Assembly (NCBI RefSeq): GCF_000179615.1
Contig: NZ_AEDD01000011.1
Location: forward strand, 1 to 64,000
Reading direction: 5' to 3'
Length of the DNA stretch: 64,000 nucleotides
From: Paenibacillus curdlanolyticus YK9
GTDB taxonomy: Bacteria; Bacillota; Bacilli; Paenibacillales; Paenibacillaceae
Under the pieces are notes generated by a model. The model was not told where the DNA came from. It did not search any database and saw only the letters and a list, made by a program, of their open reading frames with translations. A program made the position numbers and the translations under genes. Below are positions 43,605 through 51,997 of the stretch, piece by piece. The stretch's first letter is position 1, and the number at the start of each line of letters is the position of its first letter.

Positions 43605-44165
43605 GAATAGGGCATGGGAATCTGCCCTATTCGCCCTGAGGGCGGCTCGCCGAGGGAATAGGGCATAAGAATGTGCCCTATGCGCTCTGAGGGCGGCTAG
43701 CCGAGTGAATAGGGCATAGGAATGTTCCCTATGCGCCCCGAAGGGAGCTCGCCGGGTGAATAGGGCATGAAAATCTGCCCTATGCGCCCTGAGGGCGGCT
43801 TGCTGCGCGAATAGGGAACAAAAATCTGCCCTATACGCCCCGCGGGGGGCTTGCTGCGCGAATAGGGAACAAAAATCTGCCCTATACGCCCCGAGGGGGG
43901 CTTGCTGCGCGAATAGTGAACAAAAATCTGCCCTATGCGCCCCGAAGGGGGCTCGCTGCGCGAATAGTGAACAAAAATGTTCCCTATACGCCCCGCGGGC
44001 GGCTTGCTGCGCGAATAGGGAACAAAAATGTTCCCTATACGCCCCGCGGGCGGCTTGCTGCGCGAATAGTGAACAAAAATGTTCCCTATGCGCCCCGAAG
44101 GGGGCTCGCCGAGGGAATAGGGCACAAAAATCTGCCCTATTCGCCCCACCCCCGCGCACACGCTA
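43605..44165. repeat. Eleven tandem 51-bp repeats with paired hairpins
   Basis: GAATAG recurs at 43605, 43656, 43707, 43758, 43809, 43860, 43911, 43962, 44013, 44064 and 44115, a constant 51-bp step. Each unit has one hairpin of the type AATAGGG(A)ACA ... TGTTCCCTAT or AATAGGGCA ... TGCCCTATT, a second GC hairpin (CCCC-GMR-GGGG type), and usually ends CTTGCTGCGC. The inner copies are nearly identical, the outer ones diverged. The period is a multiple of three, so stop-free frames with 17-residue protein repeats appear by chance. The array fills the space between convergent genes; the last unit is partial in likeness and runs into the sbnB-type stop. Confidence 0.95.
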
Positions 44166-45137
44166 CTCCAAATCGATGCCGATGCCGTGCAGCGTCGCGT
44201 GCTTGGTAATGGACGACGCAACGGCGATATCAAAGATCGCCATGCCCATCGGGCTGAACAGCATGCGGCCGTCGGCCGGCGCGCTGTTCAAACGGTCGCC
44301 GAGCACGGCTTCCGCTAGCGTTAAAGCGTTCGCTTGCGACCAGCCGGCGTGGCGATGCATCAGCTCGATGTCGGTATTTTCGCGACAAACCTCTTCCCAA
44401 TCATCGACGATGATCGTGTCGACAGACCCCAGCGCCGCCGGGGCATAATCGCGCAGCGAAACATGCAGCAGCAAGCTGCCCGCTGCCGGCGCGGCATCGA
44501 TATATCGGCTGCCGGAAACGGTGCAGGTGACGACGATGTCGGCATCGCGATAGGCTTCGCGCCAATCGGCGGCGGCATGTCCGGCGTCGCCGACAAGGCT
44601 GGCGATTGCTTGCGCGCGCTCTTGCGAGAGGTCAAAGGCGGTCAACCGTCCCAGACGGCTGCCAAGCACCGAGCGAAGCATGCGGGCATGCCATTGGCCG
44701 ATTGGTCCGCATCCGATCAAACAAACGTTCAGCGGCCGATCATGGCGCTGCGCAGGAAGCGTCAGCCATTTGCGCAGCATTACGGCGCTGACGGCAGCGG
44801 TCCGCACAATGCTCAGCAGAGGCCCATTAATCATGGCGACAGGTACGCCGGTATCCGCGTCATTCAAGACGACGACGCTATGCGCGCGCGGGAGCCCTAG
44901 TGCGGGGTTGTTCGGAAAGCTCGCAATCCACTTCATTCCGGCGATATCGAACGGCCCTCCGATATAGGCAGGCATGGCGATGATCCGATTGCTGGGATGC
45001 TTGAATCGCAAATAAGGCTTGAGCGGCTGCACATAATCGCTCGCGATCATGCAGCGAAGCGCTTCTGTTATCGTGCTGGCCAGCTGGTCCCAATCCGCGC
45101 CAATCGACTGTAGCTGCTGTTCATTGATATAGCGCAT
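44163..45137 (-). CDS. SbnB-like dehydrogenase for 2,3-diaminopropionate synthesis
   Basis: A 324-residue protein of the ornithine cyclodeaminase/mu-crystallin family. In staphyloferrin B synthesis SbnB oxidatively splits N-(2-amino-2-carboxyethyl)-glutamate into L-2,3-diaminopropionate and 2-oxoglutarate with NAD. Here the Rossmann motif is CLIGCGPIGQWHARMLRSVLG, preceded by SIVRTAAVSAVMLRKW and the substrate region KPYLRFKHPSNRIIAMPAYIGG. Its start lies two bases after the SbnA-like stop. Family membership is firm; SbnB rather than alanine dehydrogenase or cyclodeaminase is inferred from the SbnA-like partner. Confidence 0.82.
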   Translation of the reverse strand: MRYINEQQLQSIGADWDQLASTITEALRCMIASDYVQPLKPYLRFKHPSNRIIAMPAYIGGPFDIAGMKWIASFPNNPALGLPRAHSVVVLNDADTGVPVAMINGPLLSIVRTAAVSAVMLRKWLTLPAQRHDRPLNVCLIGCGPIGQWHARMLRSVLGSRLGRLTAFDLSQERAQAIASLVGDAGHAAADWREAYRDADIVVTCTVSGSRYIDAAPAAGSLLLHVSLRDYAPAALGSVDTIIVDDWEEVCRENTDIELMHRHAGWSQANALTLAEAVLGDRLNSAPADGRMLFSPMGMAIFDIAVASSITKHATLHGIGIDLE

Positions 45138-45139
45138 CG

Positions 45140-46144
45140 TTAAACGTCAGCTGCCAATTGCGCGAGTGCGGCTTCGCCGAATCCGCTTCGAATCCAGTCG
45201 TCGCTGTACACGGTATCGAGATACCGTTCGCCTCTATCGGCCAAAATCAAGACCACGTTCGCCCCGTCAGGCAGCTGAGGCAAGCGCCGCTCCAGCGCGG
45301 CTACGACCCCGCCAGCCGATCCCCCAGCCATGATGGATTCTCTTCGCAGCAAACGGCGGCAGCCGGTTGCGCAGTCGAGATCGCTCACGGTCTCATGCCC
45401 ATCCGCCAGCCCAGGCGCGAATAGCGGCGGCACGATGCCCGCGCCAAGCCCTGGCAGCTTCCGGCTGCCAGGCCCGCCAAAGATGACGCTCCCGCCAGCA
45501 TCGACGCCAATGACCGCAGTAGGCATTCCTTTATTTTTGATATAGTCGGAGCAGCCGCGCAAGCTGCCGCAGCTGCTAACCCCAACGAGCAGCATGTCGA
45601 TGCTTCCGAGCTCCTGAACGATTTCAGGCAGCGTCGTGTCTCGATGTGCGGCTGCGTTGAACGGGTTCGCATATTGGTTGGGCCAAAAGGCGTCGCCGAT
45701 TTGCTGGACAAGCTCCTTTACCCTTGCAATTCGGGCAGGGAGAAATTCGCCCGTCGCAGGATCTGGCTCAGTCACATAATTGATTTCCGCGCCATAAGTG
45801 CGAATGATCCGAAGGTTCGCTTCGGCTGTTCGCGGATCGACGACGCAAATGAACCGAAGTCCAAGAATTCCGCATATCATGGAGAGACTTATCGCCATGT
45901 TGCCAGAGCTGGACTCTACAATGGTTGTGCTAGGACGAACGAGTCCGGCTGCTATCGCTTCCTTCATCATCCGCAGCGCAGGCCGGTCCTTGGCGCTGCC
46001 GCCGGGGTTAAACATTTCGAGCTTGGCATAAACGTTAACGGACGTTTCCGGGTACAGCTGCTTCAGTCGAACGAGCGGCGTTCGGCCGATTAATCCAAGC
46101 ACGCCCTCGTCCAGCTTTAGTTCCCATCGGTTGGCTGATGCCAT
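45140..46144 (-). CDS. SbnA-like PLP-dependent synthase
   Basis: A 334-residue cysteine-synthase-fold enzyme: IGRTPLVRLKQLYPE, the PLP lysine in FNPGGSAKDRPALRMM, SSSGNMAISLSM, and the phosphate cradle GVSSCGSLRGCSDY. SbnA joins O-phospho-L-serine and glutamate to N-(2-amino-2-carboxyethyl)-glutamate. ATG 46144 overlaps the upstream gene by 28 bases; the nearest GGGAG is 15 bases away, so coupling is likely. A plain cysteine synthase is possible but the SbnB-type neighbour argues for diaminopropionate synthesis. Confidence 0.82.
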   Translation of the reverse strand: MASANRWELKLDEGVLGLIGRTPLVRLKQLYPETSVNVYAKLEMFNPGGSAKDRPALRMMKEAIAAGLVRPSTTIVESSSGNMAISLSMICGILGLRFICVVDPRTAEANLRIIRTYGAEINYVTEPDPATGEFLPARIARVKELVQQIGDAFWPNQYANPFNAAAHRDTTLPEIVQELGSIDMLLVGVSSCGSLRGCSDYIKNKGMPTAVIGVDAGGSVIFGGPGSRKLPGLGAGIVPPLFAPGLADGHETVSDLDCATGCRRLLRRESIMAGGSAGGVVAALERRLPQLPDGANVVLILADRGERYLDTVYSDDWIRSGFGEAALAQLAADV

Positions 46145-47316
46145 TTTTTTTGTTTCACGCTCCCTTGCGGCATTTCGCTTTCGCTGCTTGCCAGCACGAT
46201 TTCGATTCGAGGCAGCATGCCGCCATGAATCATGGCTCCAATCTCTGGAACACGTTGTCCAATTTCAGCTTCAATGCGCGCTGCACGATCGGGTGTCGCA
46301 TCCGGTCCGTACAAATAGAGGATCAGCCGGTTGGCGCTGGATGCGGCGCGGACCTGAACGCGTTTGGCATGGGCAAAGACGGCTGCTTCAATGTCATGGA
46401 TGCTTATTTTTTCGCCATGCTTCAGTTCAGGTCCAATCCTCCGGACGATGGCTTCGAATGTGGCGCCCGCATGCTCGCTGGCCGGTTGAAAGCCGCGAAC
46501 GACATCGCCGGTTACGAAGCGGATTGCTGGAAATTCGGCGCGCTGCGTGGACGTGAGTACGAGCGCCGCCTCGTCCGAGGCGAGCGTATCAGCAAGCCCT
46601 ATCGCCGCAGGCGCAACGGCTTCTGCATGAATCCCCTCTGCAAGACGATAGCAGCCGGCGTTGTCATCGAACCATGCGATCGTGCCGATCTCGATCGACC
46701 CGTACGTATCCATGACGTCACGCGCATCGATGCCGAAGGTGCTGGCCATCGCGCTTCGCCATTGCGGCGATGCGGCCTCGCCTACAGTGATGATGCATTG
46801 GATGCCAAGCGAAGCGGGATCGTCGAGCGCGCATGCAATGCGTTCCAATAACGAAGGCATCGTGTACAGCAGGTCTGGTCGGAATTGCGTCAGCCGCTCA
46901 ATATGCCGCTCGATTGGTTCATCGTAGGCAATGGCTTCATTTTCCCAGCCCAGTTCCTTAAAAATCGCGATCGACGTCGCGGCGGCATGGCCCGTTCCCA
47001 TATCCGCGAAAGCGCGCCTAATCGGCCGGTCGCCGGCTAATTGGGCGAACAGCCGCGTTTTGACGGCCAAATACCGGCGCTCATCCGCTTCGGAATAGGC
47101 GATCATTTTGCGGCGGCCGCCGCTTGTGCCGGATGTCCGGTATACATAACAGCCTTCGGGCGCTTTGCTGTTGTAATAATGCTGCTCCAGAATGTCGGCT
47201 GTCAGATAAGGCGTTTCGTTACCAAGCATGTCGTCCGAGTGTTGCAGAAGCGCCGCATACCAGTCGTATTTACGTGCGTAATAGGCGGCAATTCGGTTCA
47301 TTCCTTTACGATTCAA
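46117..47316 (-). CDS. Adenylate-forming enzyme, phenylacetate-CoA-ligase-like
   Basis: A 399-residue protein with the ATP-phosphate loop YRTSGTSGGRRKMIAYSEAD and further family features: YDEPIERHIERLTQFRPDLLYTMPSLL, IITVGEAASPQWRS, DTYGSIEIGTIAWFD, and IRFVTGDVVRGF. It resembles PaaK/CapK and coenzyme-F390-synthetase-like proteins, which activate a carboxylate as an acyl-adenylate. TTG 47316 sits seven bases after GGAGG; the GTG at 47322 overlaps that site. First gene of the diaminopropionate cassette, so it may activate an acid for coupling to diaminopropionate (inference). Confidence 0.8.
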   Translation of the reverse strand: MNRKGMNRIAAYYARKYDWYAALLQHSDDMLGNETPYLTADILEQHYYNSKAPEGCYVYRTSGTSGGRRKMIAYSEADERRYLAVKTRLFAQLAGDRPIRRAFADMGTGHAAATSIAIFKELGWENEAIAYDEPIERHIERLTQFRPDLLYTMPSLLERIACALDDPASLGIQCIITVGEAASPQWRSAMASTFGIDARDVMDTYGSIEIGTIAWFDDNAGCYRLAEGIHAEAVAPAAIGLADTLASDEAALVLTSTQRAEFPAIRFVTGDVVRGFQPASEHAGATFEAIVRRIGPELKHGEKISIHDIEAAVFAHAKRVQVRAASSANRLILYLYGPDATPDRAARIEAEIGQRVPEIGAMIHGGMLPRIEIVLASSESEMPQGSVKQKKWHQPTDGN

Positions 47317-47400
47317 GCTCACCCCTCCCCGGTGTGTTATCGTATGTTGGCTTTAACCGCTCGGAATGGGTCTGCGTCCACGAAGGGTTCATCTTTGTGA

Positions 47401-47408
47401 CATATGAT
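47401..47408 (+). promoter_or_regulatory. Possible mother-cell sigma -10 (CATANNNT) before the YheC/D gene
   Basis: CATATGAT matches the -10 core shared by sigma-E and sigma-K promoters, 30 bases before the start codon of a spore-associated gene. No convincing -35 is visible, so this is weak. Confidence 0.3.
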
Positions 47409-47437
47409 GATGAAAACCTTATGCGGAGGCGAATACA

Positions 47438-48208
47438 TTGGCTATGCGAAGTGTAAGAACGCGGCTCGATCATAATAAGATGAGAAAAACGAAAGTGCTG
47501 CTCCGGGATCCGGTTGTACGCCGGGCGATTCCGAAGACGGTCATGCTGACGGAGGCAAGGCTTCGCAATATGCTAAGGCTGTATAGCACGGTTTATGTAA
47601 AGCCAAACGTTGGTGCGCTTGGCATTGGCGTGATGCGCGTAAGGAAGCTGAAAACAAGAGGCCGCGTGCGATACGAATGGCGGTACAAATTGCTGACAAG
47701 GCATACGAGAACGATATCGGCGCTGTACGGGTTAATTCGCGCGTATAAAAAGAGCGGCGCTTATCTTGTCCAGCGCGGTATCCACCTGCTTCGCTATAAA
47801 GGAAGGCGATATGATCTGCGCGTCATGACGCAGCGCCGCTCGACCTCGAGGCCTTGGAAAGTAACGGGGATTCTTGCGCGTGTGGCAGCGCCTGGGCGCA
47901 TCGTGACGAATGGCAGCCAAGGCGCTTCGATTCATCCGATCATGCAGGTATTCCGGTCGAAGATGTCCCAAGGCAAGGCGGCAAACAAGCGCCATCAGGT
48001 GGAGCGTCTGTCGCTGCGGATCGCCCGTCGGTATACCAGGGCTCACCCGTCCTGTGTGGAGCTAGGCCTCGACGTAGCCGTGGATCATCGATTGCGTTCA
48101 TGGCTGCTGGAGATGAATACGAAGCCTCAAATCACGCCTTTCCGTAAGCTGAAGAATCGATCGATGTACCGAACCATTCTTGCTTATCGACGAAGCGCAC
48201 GAAGATAG
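47438..48208 (+). CDS. YheC/YheD family endospore coat-associated ATP-grasp protein
   Basis: A 256-residue very basic protein with the ATP-grasp-like segments VYVKPNVGALGIGVMRV, AYLVQRGIHLLRYKGRRYDLRVM, CVELGLDVAVDHRLRSWLLEMNTKPQ. YheC and YheD are B. subtilis spore-coat-associated proteins; their reaction is not established. TTG 47438 lies eight bases after GGAGG. It is divergent from the diaminopropionate cassette across a 121-base gap, so shared regulation is possible. Confidence 0.82.
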   Translation: MAMRSVRTRLDHNKMRKTKVLLRDPVVRRAIPKTVMLTEARLRNMLRLYSTVYVKPNVGALGIGVMRVRKLKTRGRVRYEWRYKLLTRHTRTISALYGLIRAYKKSGAYLVQRGIHLLRYKGRRYDLRVMTQRRSTSRPWKVTGILARVAAPGRIVTNGSQGASIHPIMQVFRSKMSQGKAANKRHQVERLSLRIARRYTRAHPSCVELGLDVAVDHRLRSWLLEMNTKPQITPFRKLKNRSMYRTILAYRRSARR

Positions 48209-48266
48209 GGAACACGAGCAAGGGTTGTTCTCTGTTACATTAATGTTATAAAATCTAACAAATAGG

Positions 48267-48295
48267 TTGCTGACCCTGCGAATTCGGCATACAAT
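48267..48295 (+). promoter_or_regulatory. Candidate sigma-A promoter of pucR
   Basis: TTGCTG at 48267-48272, 17-bp spacer, TACAAT at 48290-48295, 46 bases before the chosen start codon. Confidence 0.6.
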
Positions 48296-48310
48296 GTCAA
48301 TTAAGTTGAC
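48296..48310. promoter_or_regulatory. Inverted repeat over the pucR transcription start
   Basis: GTCAATTAAGTTGAC has perfect 5-bp arms with a 5-base centre and directly follows the -10 hexamer, so a bound protein would block initiation. The binding protein is unknown. Confidence 0.4.
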
Positions 48311-48340
48311 GTGTTGATTGCCGATTCGGGAGGGATGCGC

Positions 48341-49933
48341 ATGCGAATGACGGTTGAACAAGCGCTGTCTGTGTTTCCATTGTCGGAAGGGAAGTTAATC
48401 GCAGGTCGGGACGGATTGAATCGAGTGATCTATGCGGTCCATGTCATGCAATCGACGGACATGGCCGGACGTGTCAAGGAAGGCGATATGCTCATCGCAT
48501 CAGGCGCTTCGATCCAGGGGAGCCGGGAGGATGCGATAGCGTGGGTTCGCTCGCTGCATCAACGCGGGACAGCAGGCATTAGCGTGAGCGACAGCCCGGA
48601 ATGGCGAGAATGGGCAGCCTTCATCGCAGAGGAAGCGGATCGGCTAAGCCTGCCTGTCATTGCGCTTCCTGACGCTTTTAACGACGAGTCGGATATTGAT
48701 GGCTTGCTTCGCGCAGGCATTGCGCGCCAGCTGTTCGCCGTGCAAGACGTGCTGGAGAAGCAGAAGAAGCTTATGCGTCTCGCGCTTAAGCGGGATAAAG
48801 CGAGCGACCCGTCTAGCGTTCTTGCTGACATTATGGAAATTGTAGGCTTGCCAGCGGCTATCATCTGGCAGGGTGATCGCGTGCTGTTGAATGCAACCTC
48901 CTGCCGGGAGGCGGCATTGCTCCAGCATTGGAGGCGCCTGCCAGTTGGCCGTTGGAAGGCGATAGAGGGTGTTCGTTTATTGCGGTATCCGCTGCATGAC
49001 AGCGACGAGGAGGGCGGCGGGACAGTGCTGTTCCAGTCTGTCGGACAGACGTCGAAGGCGGAGGATCAGCTGCTTCTGCAAGCGGCGGAGCTGATCGCGT
49101 CCTACGCAGTGCTTGCGCTTCCAGGCGCGGCAGGCGCAGCTGCTCCGGATGATTTGGGTACGATGTTCCTCCGTTATTTGCAAGGCGGCATTCCAAGCCG
49201 GCTCTTAATGGAGCGAGCGAGAAAAAGCGGCGTTATGTTATGTAATGGCGAATATTATTGTGTGCTGGGCGTTCATAAGGATGCAGGGAAGCTATCAGAT
49301 CGCGGATTAAGCCAAGCGCTGATGGCGCATCCGCAGCTGACAGGGCTACAGATTGTACACTTTACGGTTGAGCAAGGGAGCTTGTACGTCGTGCCTGCTG
49401 AAACCTTCCAAGGCGTCGATAAATTGGCTGCTGTGCTGAGGGAGTGTGCAGCGTTGGTACGGGGCCGCGGTGGGCCAGCGCTTGCGCGTGTTGCAATCAG
49501 CTATAAGAAACCGGCTTCCAATCAGCTGCGTGAAGCGTATGCGGAATGCGTGGACGCGATTCGGCTTGCGGATGGCATGGCTGACGAGGAGGTGGTCATC
49601 CCTTTCTCGGATAAAGAGCTCGCTTATTTATTCGAAGGGATTCCGAGGGAAAGGATGAGCCGCTTTTATAAGACGGTGTTGAAAAAGCTTTCGGATGAAG
49701 AAAACGACCACGAGCGCGAGCTCATGCGGACGCTAGACATGTTCTTGCAGCAGGATGCTCAAGTTGGCGAAGCGGCGAAACGCCTATATATTCACCGGAA
49801 TACGGCAGCTTATCGGCTGGAGAAAATCGGCGAGATGCTGGAGGTTGATTTTAAGAAAACATCGGATTTGCTTCGCATGAAATTAGCGTTCCTGTTCCGG
49901 CATATGCTAATGGAAGAAAATACAGCGGACTAA
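48341..49933 (+). CDS. pucR: PucR family transcriptional regulator of purine catabolism
   Basis: A 530-residue regulator: an N-terminal PucR sensing domain (MTVEQALSVFPLSEGKLIAGRDGLNRVI), a GGDEF-like middle, and the C-terminal helix-turn-helix LDMFLQQDAQVGEAAKRLYIHRNTAAYRLEKI. In B. subtilis PucR activates purine genes when good nitrogen is scarce, with allantoin-type metabolites as effectors. ATG 48341 has GGAGG seven bases upstream; an upstream GTG at 48311 precedes that site. It heads the purine cluster and likely controls it through the box at 51998. Confidence 0.9.
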   Translation: MRMTVEQALSVFPLSEGKLIAGRDGLNRVIYAVHVMQSTDMAGRVKEGDMLIASGASIQGSREDAIAWVRSLHQRGTAGISVSDSPEWREWAAFIAEEADRLSLPVIALPDAFNDESDIDGLLRAGIARQLFAVQDVLEKQKKLMRLALKRDKASDPSSVLADIMEIVGLPAAIIWQGDRVLLNATSCREAALLQHWRRLPVGRWKAIEGVRLLRYPLHDSDEEGGGTVLFQSVGQTSKAEDQLLLQAAELIASYAVLALPGAAGAAAPDDLGTMFLRYLQGGIPSRLLMERARKSGVMLCNGEYYCVLGVHKDAGKLSDRGLSQALMAHPQLTGLQIVHFTVEQGSLYVVPAETFQGVDKLAAVLRECAALVRGRGGPALARVAISYKKPASNQLREAYAECVDAIRLADGMADEEVVIPFSDKELAYLFEGIPRERMSRFYKTVLKKLSDEENDHERELMRTLDMFLQQDAQVGEAAKRLYIHRNTAAYRLEKIGEMLEVDFKKTSDLLRMKLAFLFRHMLMEENTAD

Positions 49934-49958
49934 CAATCGCCGCCCGGGGAGGAAACGC

Positions 49959-51302
49959 ATGGGGAATATGCTCATTCGCAATGCGATAATCGTGACGATG
50001 AACGAGGCTGGCGATGTGCTGCGAGGCGATGTCCGCATCGTGAATGATCGGATTGTTGCATTCGGCAATTTCGAGGGTGCGGAGGACGGCTTCGTTCCCG
50101 ATACCGTCTACGAGGCTGATGGCCGCATCCTGCTGCCGGGCTTTATTCAGACGCATGTCCATCTCTGCCAAACGCTGTTCCGAGGGCGGGCCGATGATAT
50201 GGAGCTGCTCGATTGGCTGCGGACGCGGATTTGGCCGCTCGAAGCCGCGCATGATGAGCAATCGGTTTATGTGTCTGCGCTGCTCGGTATTGGCGAGTTG
50301 ATTCAAAGCGGGACGACGACGCTGCTGGATATGGAGACGGTCCATTATACGGATTCCGCGTTTCGTGCGATGGCGGAAAGCGGCATACGTGCGATATCAG
50401 GCAAAGTGATGATGGATCGCAAGGGCGGCGACGTGCCGGATGCGCTGCAAGAGGACACAGCACGCTCTATTGAGGAAAGCGTTGCGCTGCTTCGCAAATG
50501 GCATGGATACGATGGAGGCCGGCTGCAGTATGCCTTTTGCCCGCGGTTTGTCGTTTCCTGCACAGAGGAGCTGCTAATAGCGGTACGCGATTTATCCGCG
50601 GAGCATAATGTGCTCGTCCATACCCATGCCTCAGAAAATCGGGGCGAAATCGAGCTGGTCGAGCGGGAAACGGGGCTTCGCAACGTTGCTTATCTGGACG
50701 CCATTGGCTTAGCGTCGCCGCGACTTGTGTTGGCGCATTCGATTTGGCTGGATGATGCAGAACGCGAGATAATAAAACGAACAGGGACGAAGGTGACGCA
50801 TTGTCCGGGCTCTAATTTGAAGCTGGCTTCAGGGGTTGCGGATGTTCCGGGGCTGCTTGGCGATGGCGTACAAGTGGGGATCGGTGCAGATGGCGCGCCT
50901 TGCAACAACACGTTGGACATGTTTCAAGAAATGCGCCTGACGGCGATGATTCACAAGGTGCATCATGGCCCTACGGCAATGGATGCCCGAACGGTGCTGC
51001 GGATGGCTACGATCGGAGGGGCGGAAGTGCTGGGCATGGAAAAGGAGATCGGTTCGATCGAAGCAGGCAAGAAAGCAGATCTTGTATTGCTGGATCTGAA
51101 TAAGTTTCATGCCTTCCCTTCCTATGATGCCGACCTTTATTCCAGAATCGTTTATTCGGCGGGTCGTGGCGATGTGCATTCGGTGTGGATCGACGGTAGG
51201 CTTGTCATGGACAATCGGTGCATGACGATGATGGATGAAGCCGACGTGCTGCGGAAAGCAGACGAAGCAATCGCCCGTTTGCTGACAAGGATGTCCCTAT
51301 GA
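49959..51302 (+). CDS. Amidohydrolase, probable purine deaminase
   Basis: A 447-residue metal-dependent deaminase of the TrzA/AtzA/SAH-deaminase type: the HxH site in GFIQTHVHLCQTLFRGRADD, HTHASENRGEIELVE, VLAHSIWLDD, and GIGADGAPCNNTLDMFQEM with the catalytic Asp. In this cluster it most likely deaminates guanine to xanthine or 8-oxoguanine, replacing the unrelated cytidine-deaminase-fold guanine deaminase of B. subtilis. It is not an allantoinase: it lacks the cyclic-imidase pattern. ATG 49959 follows GGGGAGG. The stop overlaps the next start by four bases. Confidence 0.82.
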   Translation: MGNMLIRNAIIVTMNEAGDVLRGDVRIVNDRIVAFGNFEGAEDGFVPDTVYEADGRILLPGFIQTHVHLCQTLFRGRADDMELLDWLRTRIWPLEAAHDEQSVYVSALLGIGELIQSGTTTLLDMETVHYTDSAFRAMAESGIRAISGKVMMDRKGGDVPDALQEDTARSIEESVALLRKWHGYDGGRLQYAFCPRFVVSCTEELLIAVRDLSAEHNVLVHTHASENRGEIELVERETGLRNVAYLDAIGLASPRLVLAHSIWLDDAEREIIKRTGTKVTHCPGSNLKLASGVADVPGLLGDGVQVGIGADGAPCNNTLDMFQEMRLTAMIHKVHHGPTAMDARTVLRMATIGGAEVLGMEKEIGSIEAGKKADLVLLDLNKFHAFPSYDADLYSRIVYSAGRGDVHSVWIDGRLVMDNRCMTMMDEADVLRKADEAIARLLTRMSL

Positions 51303-51925
51303 CGACAATCGTCGGATTGCTCCTTGCGGCTGGCGCAAGCTCGCGAATGGGGCAGTCGAAGCTGGCGCTGGAGTGGCCGGGGACAAGCGAGACGGTTGGC
51401 GCTCGGTGCTTGCGTCTGCTCCAATCTGCTGTGAGCGTATCGTTGGTCGTCGTACGGCCAGAGCAGCCGTTGTCTTGGATGCGGCCGTCCTTGGCTCCGG
51501 CTGGGCTGGACAAGGAACGCTTGCGAATCCTTCCGTGCGCCAATGCGGCAGAAGGGCTGTCTGCATCGTTGCGGATGGGGGTGTCCGCGGCGGGAGCGAT
51601 GGGCGCGGACGCTGTGCTCGTTATGCTGGCCGACCAGCCATTTGTGACGGAGGAGGTATTAGCGTCGCTTGTCCGTCGTTACGGCGATGGCTCCGAGCTG
51701 GATTGGGTGGCGGCGACGGATGGAGAAGGTCCGAAGCCGCCTATCGTATTATCTAAGCGGCTCTTTGAACAGGTCGAAACGTTGAGAGGGGATGAAGGCG
51801 CCAGACGAATCGTGAGGCAGCAGTCATCGCTGCGGGGCGAGCTTGTTTTGGTTGATGAGGCTTGCTTTTTCGATATTGATACCCCTGAGCAATGGGCTGA
51901 GGCGAAAAGGAGGTACATAAGCTGA
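51299..51925 (+). CDS. pucB: Molybdenum cofactor cytidylyltransferase-like protein (PucB/MocA type)
   Basis: A 208-residue MobA-fold nucleotidyltransferase starting VGLLLAAGASSRMGQSKLAL and with VLVMLADQPFVTEEVL. Such proteins attach CMP to molybdopterin for xanthine-dehydrogenase-type enzymes, so it fits the adjacent three-subunit dehydrogenase. It overlaps the deaminase gene by four bases and is followed by a terminator. Confidence 0.88.
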   Translation: MTTIVGLLLAAGASSRMGQSKLALEWPGTSETVGARCLRLLQSAVSVSLVVVRPEQPLSWMRPSLAPAGLDKERLRILPCANAAEGLSASLRMGVSAAGAMGADAVLVMLADQPFVTEEVLASLVRRYGDGSELDWVAATDGEGPKPPIVLSKRLFEQVETLRGDEGARRIVRQQSSLRGELVLVDEACFFDIDTPEQWAEAKRRYIS

Positions 51926-51947
51926 GTGATGAGGAAAGGCCATATGG

Positions 51948-51987
51948 AGCGGCGATTCGGTGCATGGAGCACAATCGCTGCTTTTTG
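51948..51987 (+). terminator. Candidate terminator after pucB
   Basis: AGCGGCGATT pairs with AATCGCTGCT (one G-T pair) around an inner GTGC / GCAC hairpin, followed by TTTTTGTTTT. Confidence 0.7.
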
Positions 51988-51997
51988 TTTTGGTTCA

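Noticed and set aside
43605-44165. CRISPR array
   Set aside because: The repeats are contiguous with no unique spacers and there are no cas genes.
43560-44233. Long minus-strand frames with 17-residue repeats (GRIGNIF-VPYSRSKPP type)
   Set aside because: They arise because the DNA repeat is 51 bp, a multiple of three; several frames are open at once, they run into the SbnB-like gene, and the hairpins explain the DNA better than a protein does.
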